From: Phytophthora hibernalis
Lineage: Eukaryota > Oomycota > Peronosporomycetes > Peronosporales > Peronosporaceae
DNA: 64,000 nucleotides
Direction: 5' to 3'
Assembly: GCA_012656075.1 (NCBI GenBank)
Contig: JAAKBF010000224.1
Location: 434,001 to 498,000 of the forward strand
Within the stretch, counting starts at the first letter, position 1. Every line of letters begins with the position of its first letter. Below the pieces are notes generated by a model. It saw only the letters and a program-made list of their open reading frames with translations, was not told the origin of the DNA and made no database searches. This document shows, piece by piece, positions 47,370 through 56,688 of the stretch. A program made the position numbers and the translations under genes.

Positions 47370-48897
47370 TCAGAAGGCTTCGTCGTTCAGGAACTTGTTG
47401 AGCATTTCGAGCGCCACCGCTGGTTGATCTTGCGGAACCATGTGACCCGAGTTGAACACGCGTAGGAACGTGAATTGGTTGTCGAACGACCGCACCACAC
47501 CCGCGTTGGTACCGTTGGTCGTGATGAAAGCGGTCTCGGGTGCCGCGTTAAACCCGTCCCTGCCCTTCCACTGCAGTGCGCGGGTCCAGGCCTCGTTGCC
47601 GTACCAGTTGCACACGAGATCGGCATCACCCGCGTAGATCAGCACGCGCACGTCGTTATTCAGCAGCTCCGCCACGTACGAGTTGTATGGTTTAGCCGGG
47701 TCAGCAGTCTTGTCGAATGCTTCGTACACCCTCTCGTTGCACTCCTGCCAGGCGCCGACACGCTTCGAATCCACTCCCAGCACCGCGCGTACATTCGGGG
47801 CATCCAAGTACTTGGAAACGTACGAAATGTCATAGCAACTCGTGTCGTCATCCGGGTCCTTGCAAGACCGACGAATATCGTACGGGTTTCGGCCAGCCGA
47901 CAACAGCGGCTCGAAAAGTTTCTCCATGCAAAACCTCTCACCATCAGAGCACGCCGTTGTGTTCTGCGGACACTGCTCCAAAAAGAAATGCACGTTGGCA
48001 GTGCCGTCTTCATGGCATCCAGCTGCTTCATGTCAACGAGCGAAATGTTGTACGCGTTCTCAATCGCCATATCGATGTAGTGAGGCATCTGAATAGCAGC
48101 TTGGGTAAGTCCGTTTCCGATAGCAATACCCTTCAGGTTGATGAAGCTCGGCGTGCCAACATTCGCCTGGTTCTTCTTCCACACATAGTGCGCTGCTATA
48201 GGAACGTAATGCCCACCGTAGCTCTCGCCCGTGATGTAGAAGTCACGCCCTGCCAGCGCCGGGTGCTTCTCGAAGAAACCCTGCAGGAAGTAGTAGATGT
48301 TTTCGCCCACATTGTCTTCACCATTGTCCGCATCCTTCTCGTCTCCGTACGTGAAGCCCACCGTCGTGGGTTGGTCCAGCCACACGACGTTGCTCTCGTT
48401 CGTCCACGAGTACGGGTTGAGCTTCGTGGACAGGTCGGGCTGCACGTGACACGGTCCGTTTTCAGTGAGCAGCGCCATCATACTGGAACATCCAGGTCCT
48501 CCCGTGAGCCAAAGCACGAGCGGGTCCGTGCTGGGCTGGCTACGAGACTCGAAGTACCAGTAGAAGTAGTGGTCGTCGACCTTGTTGGGCAGTTTGATGT
48601 ACCCCGAGTCCTGTGTGGTGAGACCGCAGAAGACCTCGTCGTCTCCAGTCTCCGCAGCTACTGGAACACCTTCGGTCGCTGCATGCGTCTGCACTTGAGT
48701 TTCAGCTCCGTCGGTCTCTCCACCCCCACCAGCGGTTCAGCCACGTACGTGAGCATGAGACTGATGGCACATAGCGCGAGGATGAAGACGCCTCCGCGCT
48801 TGAGGTCTCTCTTGCGTGCTTCCTCGCCCCTCCAGATGCGCAGATTGTACTGCAGCGACGTAGAACGCAGTTGCAACGGAGTCGTCTCGGACGCCAT
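47370..48897 (-). CDS. S10 serine carboxypeptidase, membrane-anchored (copy 1)
   Basis: Removes C-terminal residues from peptides. MASETTPL opens a short cytosolic part, followed by one hydrophobic segment (GGVFILALCAISLMLTYVAE) and the catalytic domain: TGGPGCSS oxyanion region, nucleophile in GESYGGHY, Asp in YAGDADLVCNWYG and His in NSGHMVPQDQP. Two single-base gaps (about 48680 and 47993) break the frame; both are restored by one base and the rest is conserved. It forms an inverted pair with the next gene and shares with it an exactly identical 441 bp block (48199-48639 here). Confidence 0.9.
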
Positions 48898-49245
48898 GAC
48901 AGGCGCCTGCGTGCAGAGGGTAAAATGAGTTGGAAAGTTCGTCCCATCGTTGGGAAACGACAAGAGCGCCGGAGTAATGTGCAAGAGAAATAGGAGGCAT
49001 TGGTGACACTGCCATGGTCCATGTCCATTGACAATTGGTCCACCTGAAGAGACCGTCCACTTCAGATGGACCATTTAGTGCAACGGCTGGTTTGATTGGC
49101 AAGCGCGCAGCTGAGTCTGCAATCAATTCGAGACGATCCACTTGAACTCACTATGGTCTGAAAACCGTTACGGACTGGTTTTTCGGTATCCTTTGGCCCT
49201 TTGACACACTCATCACTTCGAGTTTGAGCCCGTCGAGAGCACACG

Positions 49246-50730
49246 ATGGCATCCGAGACGACCCCGTTGACGCTAGACCCCAGTCTGCAGTACTATGAGC
49301 GACAGGAAGCGCGCAACCGCAACGTCCGTCGTGCTCTGATCGCTGTGGTGTCGCTTATTGTCGCCTGCCTCCTCGTGGTGTACGTCGTAGAGCCACTTTT
49401 CTTCAAGAAGGATGATGCTGCAGCGGAAGGTGTTCCCGTTGCTACAGGGACTGGAGATGACGAGGTCTTCTGCGGTCTCACCACACAGGACTCGGGGTAC
49501 ATCAAACTGCCCAACAAGGTCGACGACCACTACTTCTACTGGTACTTCGAGTCTCGTAGCCAGCCCAGCACGGACCCGCTCGTGCTTTGGCTCACGGGAG
49601 GACCTGGATGTTCCAGTATGATGGCGCTGCTCACTGAAAACGGACCGTGTCACGTGCAGCCCGACCTGTCCACGAAGCTCAACCCGTACTCGTGGACGAA
49701 CGAGAGCAACGTCGTGTGGCTGGACCAACCCACGACGGTGGGCTTCACGTACGGAGACGAGAAGGATGCGGACAATGGTGAAGACAATGTGGGCGAAAAC
49801 ATCTACTACTTCCTGCAGGGTTTCTTCGAGAAGCACCCGGCGCTGGCAGGGCGTGACTTCTACATCACGGGCGAGAGCTACGGTGGGCATTACGTTCCTG
49901 TGGCGGCGCACTACGTGTGGAGGAAGAACAAGGTGAATGTTGGCACGCCGAGCTTCATCAACCTGAAGGGTATTGCTATTGGCAATGGCATTACACAAGC
50001 TTCTATCCAGCTACCGCACTACATCGATATGGCGGAGAAGAATGCGTACGACATCCCACTTGTGGATGACGCTCAGCTAGAAGAGATGAAAGCAGAGGCA
50101 CCTGTATGTGGCGAGATCCTCGAGCACTGCCCGCAGAACATCACAGCGTGCTTCAAAGGCACCGAGTTTTGCACCGAGAAGCTGTTCTTGCCGCTTCTGT
50201 CTGCCAATCGCAACCCGTACGACATCCGCATGGCGTGCGACAGAATGGATGACCCAACCAAGTGCTATGACATGTCGTACGTTTCCAAGTACCTTGATGC
50301 CTCGAACGTCCGTGAGTCGCTTGGCGTGAACTCGAAGCGTGTGGGTGCGTGGCAAGAGTGCAACATGCAGGTGAACGTGGATTTCTACATGACGGCCGAC
50401 ATGGCCAAGCCGTTCAACACGTACGTGGCAGACCTGCTGAACGACGACATCCGCGTGCTGATTTACGCGGGTGATGCCGACCTCATGTGCAACTGGTACG
50501 GCAACCAGGCGTGGACGTTGGCTCTTGACTGGAACGGTAAGGACGGATTCAATTCGGCCCCCGAAAACGCGTTTGTCACTGCGGACGGCACGAATGGAGG
50601 TGTTGTGCGGTCGTTCAACAACCAGTTTACGTTTCTTCGTGTCTTCAATTCGGGTCACATGGTGCCCCAGGACCAACCGGCCGTGGCACTCGACATGCTC
50701 AGCAAGTTCCTCAACAACCAAGCGTTCTGA
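49246..50730 (+). CDS. S10 serine carboxypeptidase, membrane-anchored (copy 2)
   Basis: An intact single exon of 494 residues. Residues 1-28 are cytosolic with MASETTPL. Residues 29-50 (RALIAVVSLIVACLLVVYVV) span the membrane. The catalytic domain starts at EVFCGLTTQDSGYIKLPNK. Ser211 in GESYGGH is the nucleophile, YAGDADLMCNW (about residues 407-416) supplies Asp, and His471 is in SGHMVPQ. With no cleavable signal, it is predicted as a type II membrane protein with a lumenal or external enzyme. Copy 1 lies head to head with it, 348 bp away. Confidence 0.93.
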   Translation: MASETTPLTLDPSLQYYERQEARNRNVRRALIAVVSLIVACLLVVYVVEPLFFKKDDAAAEGVPVATGTGDDEVFCGLTTQDSGYIKLPNKVDDHYFYWYFESRSQPSTDPLVLWLTGGPGCSSMMALLTENGPCHVQPDLSTKLNPYSWTNESNVVWLDQPTTVGFTYGDEKDADNGEDNVGENIYYFLQGFFEKHPALAGRDFYITGESYGGHYVPVAAHYVWRKNKVNVGTPSFINLKGIAIGNGITQASIQLPHYIDMAEKNAYDIPLVDDAQLEEMKAEAPVCGEILEHCPQNITACFKGTEFCTEKLFLPLLSANRNPYDIRMACDRMDDPTKCYDMSYVSKYLDASNVRESLGVNSKRVGAWQECNMQVNVDFYMTADMAKPFNTYVADLLNDDIRVLIYAGDADLMCNWYGNQAWTLALDWNGKDGFNSAPENAFVTADGTNGGVVRSFNNQFTFLRVFNSGHMVPQDQPAVALDMLSKFLNNQAF

Positions 50731-51028
50731 AGATGACATTGAGCTGCAGTGTGACAACGTGGACTGAAAAATCAACGAGCTGCCTTGAGCAGCGTCGAGG
50801 CAAACGCCAACCAAATACGAACCAAAGTGAACTTTCTTGTCTCTCAATTATCCGCTGTATCTGATGCATACCCCGGTCCCATTCATCTCGGTTCAGAAAC
50901 TACAACGCTGGCGGTGCTTGGAACTGGTCATCCAACGGATTCAGTCTCAGGTTGAAGGCACGTCGAAATTTTTAGTATGGGGATTGTGCAGCAAGGGAGG
51001 CCATTTCTGGAATCGCCGTCGACCAAGC

Positions 51029-51229
51029 ATGGCAACCGTGAATGAAAGCACGCCATTGAGGGCACACGACCGCCACCTGCACCGGCACGGCCGCAAGAAA
51101 CAATCCGAAAGCCGGTGGACGCGCAGGTTCATCGTCTGGTTGGGAGGAGCTCTGATGCTGGCGATCATCATCCACGTCATGCGAACTCCAGGCGTATGGC
51201 GATTGCGGGGCGCTCAACCTTCCAATTGA
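51029..51229 (+). CDS. Orphan carboxypeptidase-type N-terminal anchor, 66 aa
   Basis: MATVNESTPLRAHDRH, then a His/Arg/Lys-rich stretch and one membrane helix (FIVWLGGALMLAIIIHVM), then a stop 13 residues later. The order copies the N-terminus of the neighbouring S10 genes (ESTPL against ETTPL), but no enzyme follows in any frame before UFM1. It could be a remnant of a deleted carboxypeptidase or a small membrane protein in its own right. The frame is also open upstream of the ATG. Confidence 0.45.
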   Translation: MATVNESTPLRAHDRHLHRHGRKKQSESRWTRRFIVWLGGALMLAIIIHVMRTPGVWRLRGAQPSN

Positions 51230-51525
51230 TACACTTTTCGTACAAGAACAGTGGAAGCAAGTCAAGACTCCAAGCACGACGTATCTGCAAAAACTCAAGT
51301 CCAGTCGACTTCGGATTACGAAGACAGTCTTCGCTGACGAAAATAATGCTGCTGGTATCGTAGCCAAGGCAACTCGCCATAACACGTAGCTGAAGTCACA
51401 CATGTATTGCAGTACGAGTAAGCTTAAACTTTAAACTTTAAACTACCAAGTGCAGTGCCAGGAGCTTGCCTTTTATGCCGTTGCATAGTTCCTCTCGAAC
51501 AGCCTAAAATAGGGCCCACTCCCTC

Positions 51526-51533
51526 TCATTTCC
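51526..51533 (+). promoter_or_regulatory. Oomycete initiator-like TCATTTCC
   Basis: TCATTTCC lies 27 bp before the first base of the UFM1 start codon and fits the TCATTYY initiator core. Confidence 0.5.
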
Positions 51534-51559
51534 GTTCCTGCTAAGAAACTCAAGCGACA

Positions 51560-52130
51560 ATGTACGTGGCGTCGTGTCGCTGTCTCTGCTGCTGTAGCTC
51601 TCGTCTGACGCTGGCTGTTGCATGGGTACAGGGCCGCTAAAGTCACGTTCAAGGTCACGCTCACGTCGGACCCAAGCTGCCGTACCGCGTGTGCGTTTCG
51701 CGTCTCAAACTCGTCCTCTCTTCATTTCTAACGCTATTTCTGTTGTTTTCATTAGTGTGAACGTGCCGGAGCAGGCCCCGTTCACGGCTGTGCTCAAGTA
51801 TGTTGCTGAGGAGGTACATACGCTGCTTAACCACTCAAAAGCGACGTGAATTGGAGCAATATTGACAAAGTTATGACCATTTCCGTGAATCTGCTGCAGT
51901 TCCACGTGCCGGCGGCCACCAGCGCCATTATCACCAACGGTACAGTGCTTCAGAGAGCTTAGATGCTGCCTTGCAATGCCTGACACACTGGATGTGCTCT
52001 TGTTGCTTATTTCGATGCAGATGGCATCGGCATCAACCCGTCGCAGAGCGCTGGCAACGTCTTCCTGAAGCACGGCTCGGAGCTGCGTCTGATCCCGCGA
52101 GACCGCGTCGGAGGCTGCAGCTCATGCTGA
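51560..52130 (+). CDS. UFM1: Ubiquitin-fold modifier 1
   Basis: Precursor of the ubiquitin-like protein that is attached to ribosomal and ER-surface targets. Exons: 51560-51561, 51632-51690, 51756-51813, 51900-51939 and 52021-52130. The first intron splits the start codon: AT at 51560-51561 joins G at 51632 and gives MAAKVTFKVTLTSDP. Then come VNVPEQAPFTAVLKYVAEE, FHVPAATSAIITN and DGIGINPSQSAGNVFLKHGS, closely matching animal UFM1. The precursor ends RVGGCSSC, where animals have RVGSC. The exons total 269 nt; one more C in CCC at 51671 gives 89 codons plus stop. Confidence 0.92.
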
Positions 52131-52382
52131 ACGGCTCAGCGCTTTTAGTTGCTTGTGAAGAGAATGCGAGGACCCGTTCACTGTTTCTACGGGTTCAGTT
52201 TTTAAGCCAATTGTCGATTCAAGAAGAGAGCAAGAAGTGCAGAGTATGCTATCGAGCGGTTGTATTATTGTATTCTGCGTAGGCGGATGCTGGTCCTCGA
52301 ATATACGCTCTGGGGGCACGATGCGTGGCCCGTGAGATCGACTACAGCACAGCACCTGCTTTTAAGATTCTGGTTGTACTTT

Positions 52383-53375
52383 TCAGAGCCCCTTGTTGTA
52401 GAAGACGTGCGTGACCGGGTCTGCGTCAGCCGAGTGCTGCTTGAACGAGCGCTGACGAACTGTCTCCTGCAGCTCCGGCTCGAGTGCGGACACGGCCATG
52501 GAGCTGCGCTGCGGGAACAGCGCGCAGCACAGCGGCGTGGACACGCTCAAGCACACACCGGTGAGTCCCACCATTGTAAGTGCGTTCACCACCTTGTTGT
52601 TACGAAAGATCGGACGCTTCTCCAGGCTGTTCATGATGACGGGTGGGATGAACATGGCAGGCGCCGCCATGAGCACGCGCGAAGGCACGACCTGCGCCAC
52701 GGCCTCCACAGCAGCGCGTTTGCTCTTGCCGACCTTCTGTCCGTCGTCCGTCTCCACTTCAATGCCTCCGAGCAGCTCGCGCTGACGCATGAGAGGGATG
52801 TTGACGCAGTTGGCTGCAGCCACGGCCACAAGAGGCACGAGACGACCCACGATGCCGTTGCTGAGCTTGGGGCGCTTGGACACCCACCGGTTGAGTCCCA
52901 GGGCCGTGGCCACAGAGGCCGTGGTGGCTGCCCCGTAGGCCTGTAGCAGCTGCTCCTGACTCACGCCCGTGCTGGCGTTGCGGTTGGTGTAGTTGACGAT
53001 GGAGTTGAAGGTCTGGTTCATGAACTGCCAGAAGACGACGGCGGGCGTGGACCGGTAGAAGGTCATCATGCAGCCGGTGATGACCATGTTGCCTGGCACC
53101 TGGAAGGCCATGCGTCCAGCCAGGAAGTTCTTCTCGCCCGTGTCCGGGTGGAAGGCGCTGTCCACGAGCTGCTTGGCGCGCCAGATGTCGTCGTGGCTCA
53201 TGCTCGGGTGCTGGCCGGCCTTGTACTCCTCCACGAGCTGCTTGGCGGCGTCCAGCTCGGCGTCGCTGGCCAGCACGTTGAGAGGGTTCGTGGTGGCCAG
53301 GAAGTGTCTGGCGCGACCGGCGTACGTGCTCTGGTCCCAGCGGGGCGCGTCAAGGTTCACGAGGGTGGAGGACAT
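52383..53375 (-). CDS. SFXN: Sideroflexin (mitochondrial serine carrier family)
   Basis: An intact single exon of 330 residues, the usual family length. It starts with LDAPRWDQSTYAGRARHFLA. Hallmark segments are NPLNVLAS, the HPDTGEK motif, TFYRSTPAVVFWQFMNQTFN, NYTNRNAS, CVNIPLMRQRELLGGIEV and a hydrophobic C-terminal part. Sideroflexins of animals import serine into mitochondria for one-carbon metabolism. It sits inside the carboxypeptidase array without any apparent link in function. Confidence 0.95.
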   Translation of the reverse strand: MSSTLVNLDAPRWDQSTYAGRARHFLATTNPLNVLASDAELDAAKQLVEEYKAGQHPSMSHDDIWRAKQLVDSAFHPDTGEKNFLAGRMAFQVPGNMVITGCMMTFYRSTPAVVFWQFMNQTFNSIVNYTNRNASTGVSQEQLLQAYGAATTASVATALGLNRWVSKRPKLSNGIVGRLVPLVAVAAANCVNIPLMRQRELLGGIEVETDDGQKVGKSKRAAVEAVAQVVPSRVLMAAPAMFIPPVIMNSLEKRPIFRNNKVVNALTMVGLTGVCLSVSTPLCCALFPQRSSMAVSALEPELQETVRQRSFKQHSADADPVTHVFYNKGL

Positions 53376-54506
53376 GGCGACGCGCGGTAAAGAGCTCGGA
53401 TCCGTTACTGAGGAGACGTACGTAGCTCCCCGCCAGTCGATGCTGATTGGATGCAGAAAGGGATTACAGACGGCAGTTTAACCGATTGCGCATTTGGGAT
53501 GTGAAGGCGGCTGGATAGGTTATCAGTTGAGAGAGGTTGGTTAGGTTGTGATAACGGATTGGTGTGTGTACTTAAACTGAAAATATAAGAGATAACAGGT
53601 GGATACATAGCCCAGGACATGGATACGGAGTGGGCCAGGTTCAAGTTGTCGAACTGAGTGGCTGACACCACGGCAGAGGATACGTACACAGTCTGAGAAT
53701 TGGTGCGATACTAAAATCAAGTCACATCTGGAAATCACTGAGGATGGGCTACCCGCAAAAACGGATGTCACGCTGCTTTTATTTTTTGCTCTGCTTCGCT
53801 TGCAGCGCAGTCGCTGCGCTCCTGCAATAATTAGATTCTAACTCCGGCCCAGTACATGCTCGTCTCGCTGTTGAGCTCGGCGCTGGGCCCGCCTCCGCAA
53901 ATACCGCGCGGCCCTGCTTCGCGGGCACCCCGCACGGGTTTGCTGCGTCTTCGCGCGCTCGCACACGCTCGCCTCCGTTGCCTTTTCTATTTCACATTCA
54001 CCCCCTCCGTTCCAGACTGTGTACGGAACCACTCTCCTGACACCACTGCCGCAGATCTCTCAGTCTCGCATGATCGACCGCAAGGCTGGCACCTGCGATT
54101 TGGTGGACGCACGTCCAGCTATTGCTTCGAAGTATAATTGCTGGGACGAATGGATAGTGCTTCGTGTTGTACATGTAGCGCTACCGTAGCGCCGCTAGAC
54201 TTTCGAGGAGCTCGCCTGCGTTGCACAAGGTCGCCAGTACACAACTGCTCGATTCACCTGGTCTAGAGTATCTTCATGCAGGCCTCCAAGGATCAGGAAG
54301 GCTTGATTGTCTTGGGACCGGACTACACCACCAAGACCAAATGGGCCTCGTGACGAGGCCCTCGTCCGACGACGCGGGACTGCTTTAATCGCGCCGTTGT
54401 TGAAGCTGTTCTGGACCTTTTATCCATCGCGAGCCAAGAATGACATTGCGAGCCAAGAATGATGGTAAAAAGGCAACGTTGGCGATCTCCAGCACCGCTG
54501 GCAGCC
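53376..54506. other. Intergenic region, 1.1 kb
   Basis: No gene is supported. A GC-rich stretch at about 53800-53960 holds an imperfect hairpin (cagcgcag / ctgcgct). A 15 bp word gcgagccaagaatga is repeated directly at 54429 and 54450. The sideroflexin promoter should lie at the left end. Confidence 0.5.
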
Positions 54507-54520
54507 TCATTCCTCCATTT
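54507..54520 (+). promoter_or_regulatory. Initiator plus flanking element, TCATTCC..CATTT
   Basis: TCATTCC followed by CATTTG matches the oomycete initiator and its downstream flanking element, 30-43 bp before the ATG of the next carboxypeptidase gene. Confidence 0.55.
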
Positions 54521-54549
54521 GAGCCTTTGAACGCACCACGAACTCTACT

Positions 54550-56061
54550 ATGACGTCGGAGATCACCCCACTACTGAATGGTCAACCGCTTGCTCCACAG
54601 CGAGAGAGTTTTGAGTCGGATTCGTCCGTCAGAAGCTACGCACGCGTCCGCAAGCTGCCAGTTCCGCCGTTCGCACTGATTGGGGCTGTTTGTCTGCTGC
54701 TTGGCGTGAGTTTGTGGCGCGGAGCATTGCCTGACGTACCACTCAGCAAGATGCAGGCTAAACCCATTCCAGTCACCACATTCAACGGAGTCCAAGAAGA
54801 ACATTTCTGCGGCAGTACGAAGCAGGACTCGGGATATATCAAGCTGCCCAACAAGGTGGACGACCACTACTTCTTTTGGTACTTTGAGGCTCGAAGTAGT
54901 CCAGAAACTGCTCCATTGGTGTTATGGTTGACTGGTGGGCCTGGAGGATCGAGTATGCTGGCACTGCTGACGGAAAACGGACCTTGTCACGTTCGACCAG
55001 ATTTGTCGACCGAGAACAACCCGTACTCGTGGACTAACGAAGCGAACGTAGTATGGCTAGACCAGCCCACGAACGTTGGTTTCTCGTACGGACCCGATCC
55101 GAAGGATGCCGACGACAATGAAGACAACGTCGCTGAAAATATATACTGGTTTCTGCAAGGATTCCTCGAACGCCATCCAGCATTGCAAGACCGCGAGTTC
55201 TTTATCTCCGGCGAGAGCTACGGTGGACACTACGTCCCTGCAGCAGCTCGGTTTATCGCGCAGCAAAATCACCATCGACTTGAGGACGGGGTGCATATCA
55301 ATCTCCAAGGCATTTCAATTGGAAACGGCTGCACAAACCCCGCGATCCAGAACCCGCACTTCATCGACATGGCCACGAACGCGTACAACATTTCGCTCGT
55401 TGATCCCGACGAATTCGCTACTCTCAAAGAAAACGCAGTACTTTGCGGTCAGAAGATGGAGGTGTGCCAGAGACAACCGTCGCTCTGCATTGATGCTGAC
55501 TTGTTCTGTGAAGAAAATATCAACAGCGTCTTCATGACTGCCAAGCGCAACCCGTACGACATCCGTCAGCCGTGCGAAACGAGCGATACCGACGTCATCC
55601 AGTGTATCGCCAACGACTTAATTGCGCCGTACCTCAACTCACCAAACCTGCGGAGGTTTCTTCACGTGGACGAGCATGTCGGCGACTGGCAAATGTGCAA
55701 TCTCGAAGTAAACTATGCGTTCGCTGACTCGTTCGACGTGATGTTGTCGACCAGTTCGTTTGTTGCCGAACTCCTAGACGAGGGAGTGCGTGTGCTAATT
55801 TATGCAGGCGATGCTGACCTCGAGTGCAATTGGTCTGGTAATTTGGCGTGGCTGCAGGCTTTGGAATGGAGCGGTGCGTCAAGCTTCAACGCTACAAAGG
55901 CACATGACATGGTCGGAAACGGCGAAGCTGCGGGGTCGGTGATTTCATCAGGACAGTTAACATTCATTCGTGTGTTCAACGCGGGGCACATGGTTCCGCA
56001 AGACCAACCCGTCGTTGCGCTCGAGATGATCAATAAGTTCTACCAGGATCAGGCGTTTTGA
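54550..56061 (+). CDS. S10 serine carboxypeptidase, membrane-anchored (copy 3)
   Basis: An intact single exon of 503 residues. MTSEITPLL fits the [DE]xxxL[LI] sorting signal exactly. A hydrophobic segment (PPFALIGAVCLLLGVSLW) lies near residues 38-55. The catalytic domain has TGGPGGSS, Ser223 in GESYGGHY, AGDADLECNW and His480 in AGHMVPQDQP. NISL and FNAT are likely N-glycosylation sites on the lumenal side. It lies in the same orientation as copies 4-7, after the sideroflexin gene. Confidence 0.93.
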   Translation: MTSEITPLLNGQPLAPQRESFESDSSVRSYARVRKLPVPPFALIGAVCLLLGVSLWRGALPDVPLSKMQAKPIPVTTFNGVQEEHFCGSTKQDSGYIKLPNKVDDHYFFWYFEARSSPETAPLVLWLTGGPGGSSMLALLTENGPCHVRPDLSTENNPYSWTNEANVVWLDQPTNVGFSYGPDPKDADDNEDNVAENIYWFLQGFLERHPALQDREFFISGESYGGHYVPAAARFIAQQNHHRLEDGVHINLQGISIGNGCTNPAIQNPHFIDMATNAYNISLVDPDEFATLKENAVLCGQKMEVCQRQPSLCIDADLFCEENINSVFMTAKRNPYDIRQPCETSDTDVIQCIANDLIAPYLNSPNLRRFLHVDEHVGDWQMCNLEVNYAFADSFDVMLSTSSFVAELLDEGVRVLIYAGDADLECNWSGNLAWLQALEWSGASSFNATKAHDMVGNGEAAGSVISSGQLTFIRVFNAGHMVPQDQPVVALEMINKFYQDQAF

Positions 56062-56613
56062 TAATCCCGACCGAGTAGCTGAGATCAGCAATGCTGATCA
56101 TCGAAGCTTTCGACGACATGTACTCTGTACAGGCCTTGAGTTTACAAGAGTTTATAACTCGAGTTTTGTAAACGAAATTCGAGAATCGTCCGCGAAACTC
56201 CGTTCCAATTGCAAACAGTTTGAATTACCTATCTCCATTTATGCTTCGTCACTTAGAATGGATTCACCTACACTCAACACGTATTGCGAAATGCTCCGAA
56301 GCACCATTCCCTTCGTTTTCTGGAGGTCATCGATGTTCTTTAGATGCAACGCATACTCCGCTTTTAGAGCATCCTCCAGCAGTGAGGTTGGTTCGCTGAG
56401 AGCCGCGAAGAGCGCCAACGGTATCAATAGTGCTGCTGATTAGATGACCCACTTCCTCATTACCAATTCCTGTGAGTACGCGGACACTTTCTGAATTTGC
56501 CTTCTTGTCCCACTGAGACGTCGGAGTGGAAATTTGCTCATGCAGCGGTGCGTACAGGTATGTTGACCACACGCAATACATAAACGGGATCATTGTAGGA
56601 ATGTTTGCAGCAT
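56062..56613. other. Intergenic, no gene seen
   Basis: About 550 bp between carboxypeptidase copies 3 and 4. Open frames on both strands (for example 56239-56674, minus) lack motifs. Nothing else stood out. Confidence 0.45.
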
Positions 56614-56620
56614 TCATTCC
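56614..56620 (+). promoter_or_regulatory. Oomycete initiator-like TCATTCC
   Basis: TCATTCC followed by TTTCC, 69 bp before the ATG of carboxypeptidase copy 4. Confidence 0.45.
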
Positions 56621-56688
56621 TTTCCAGATTGGCTCACTTCCTGCACGACGTATTATCGGATCGGCACGACGCAATACAATCGTCCATC

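Noticed and set aside
47717..48928. A 403-codon plus-strand open frame opposite carboxypeptidase copy 1
   Set aside because: It lies antisense to a clearly conserved enzyme and has no motif of its own. A similar frame lies opposite copy 2, so it follows from the codon use of the real gene.
53779..54032. A small Ala/Arg-rich minus-strand gene
   Set aside because: Two overlapping frames of similar composition in a GC-rich patch, without motif, splice support or initiator. I see no reason to call a gene.
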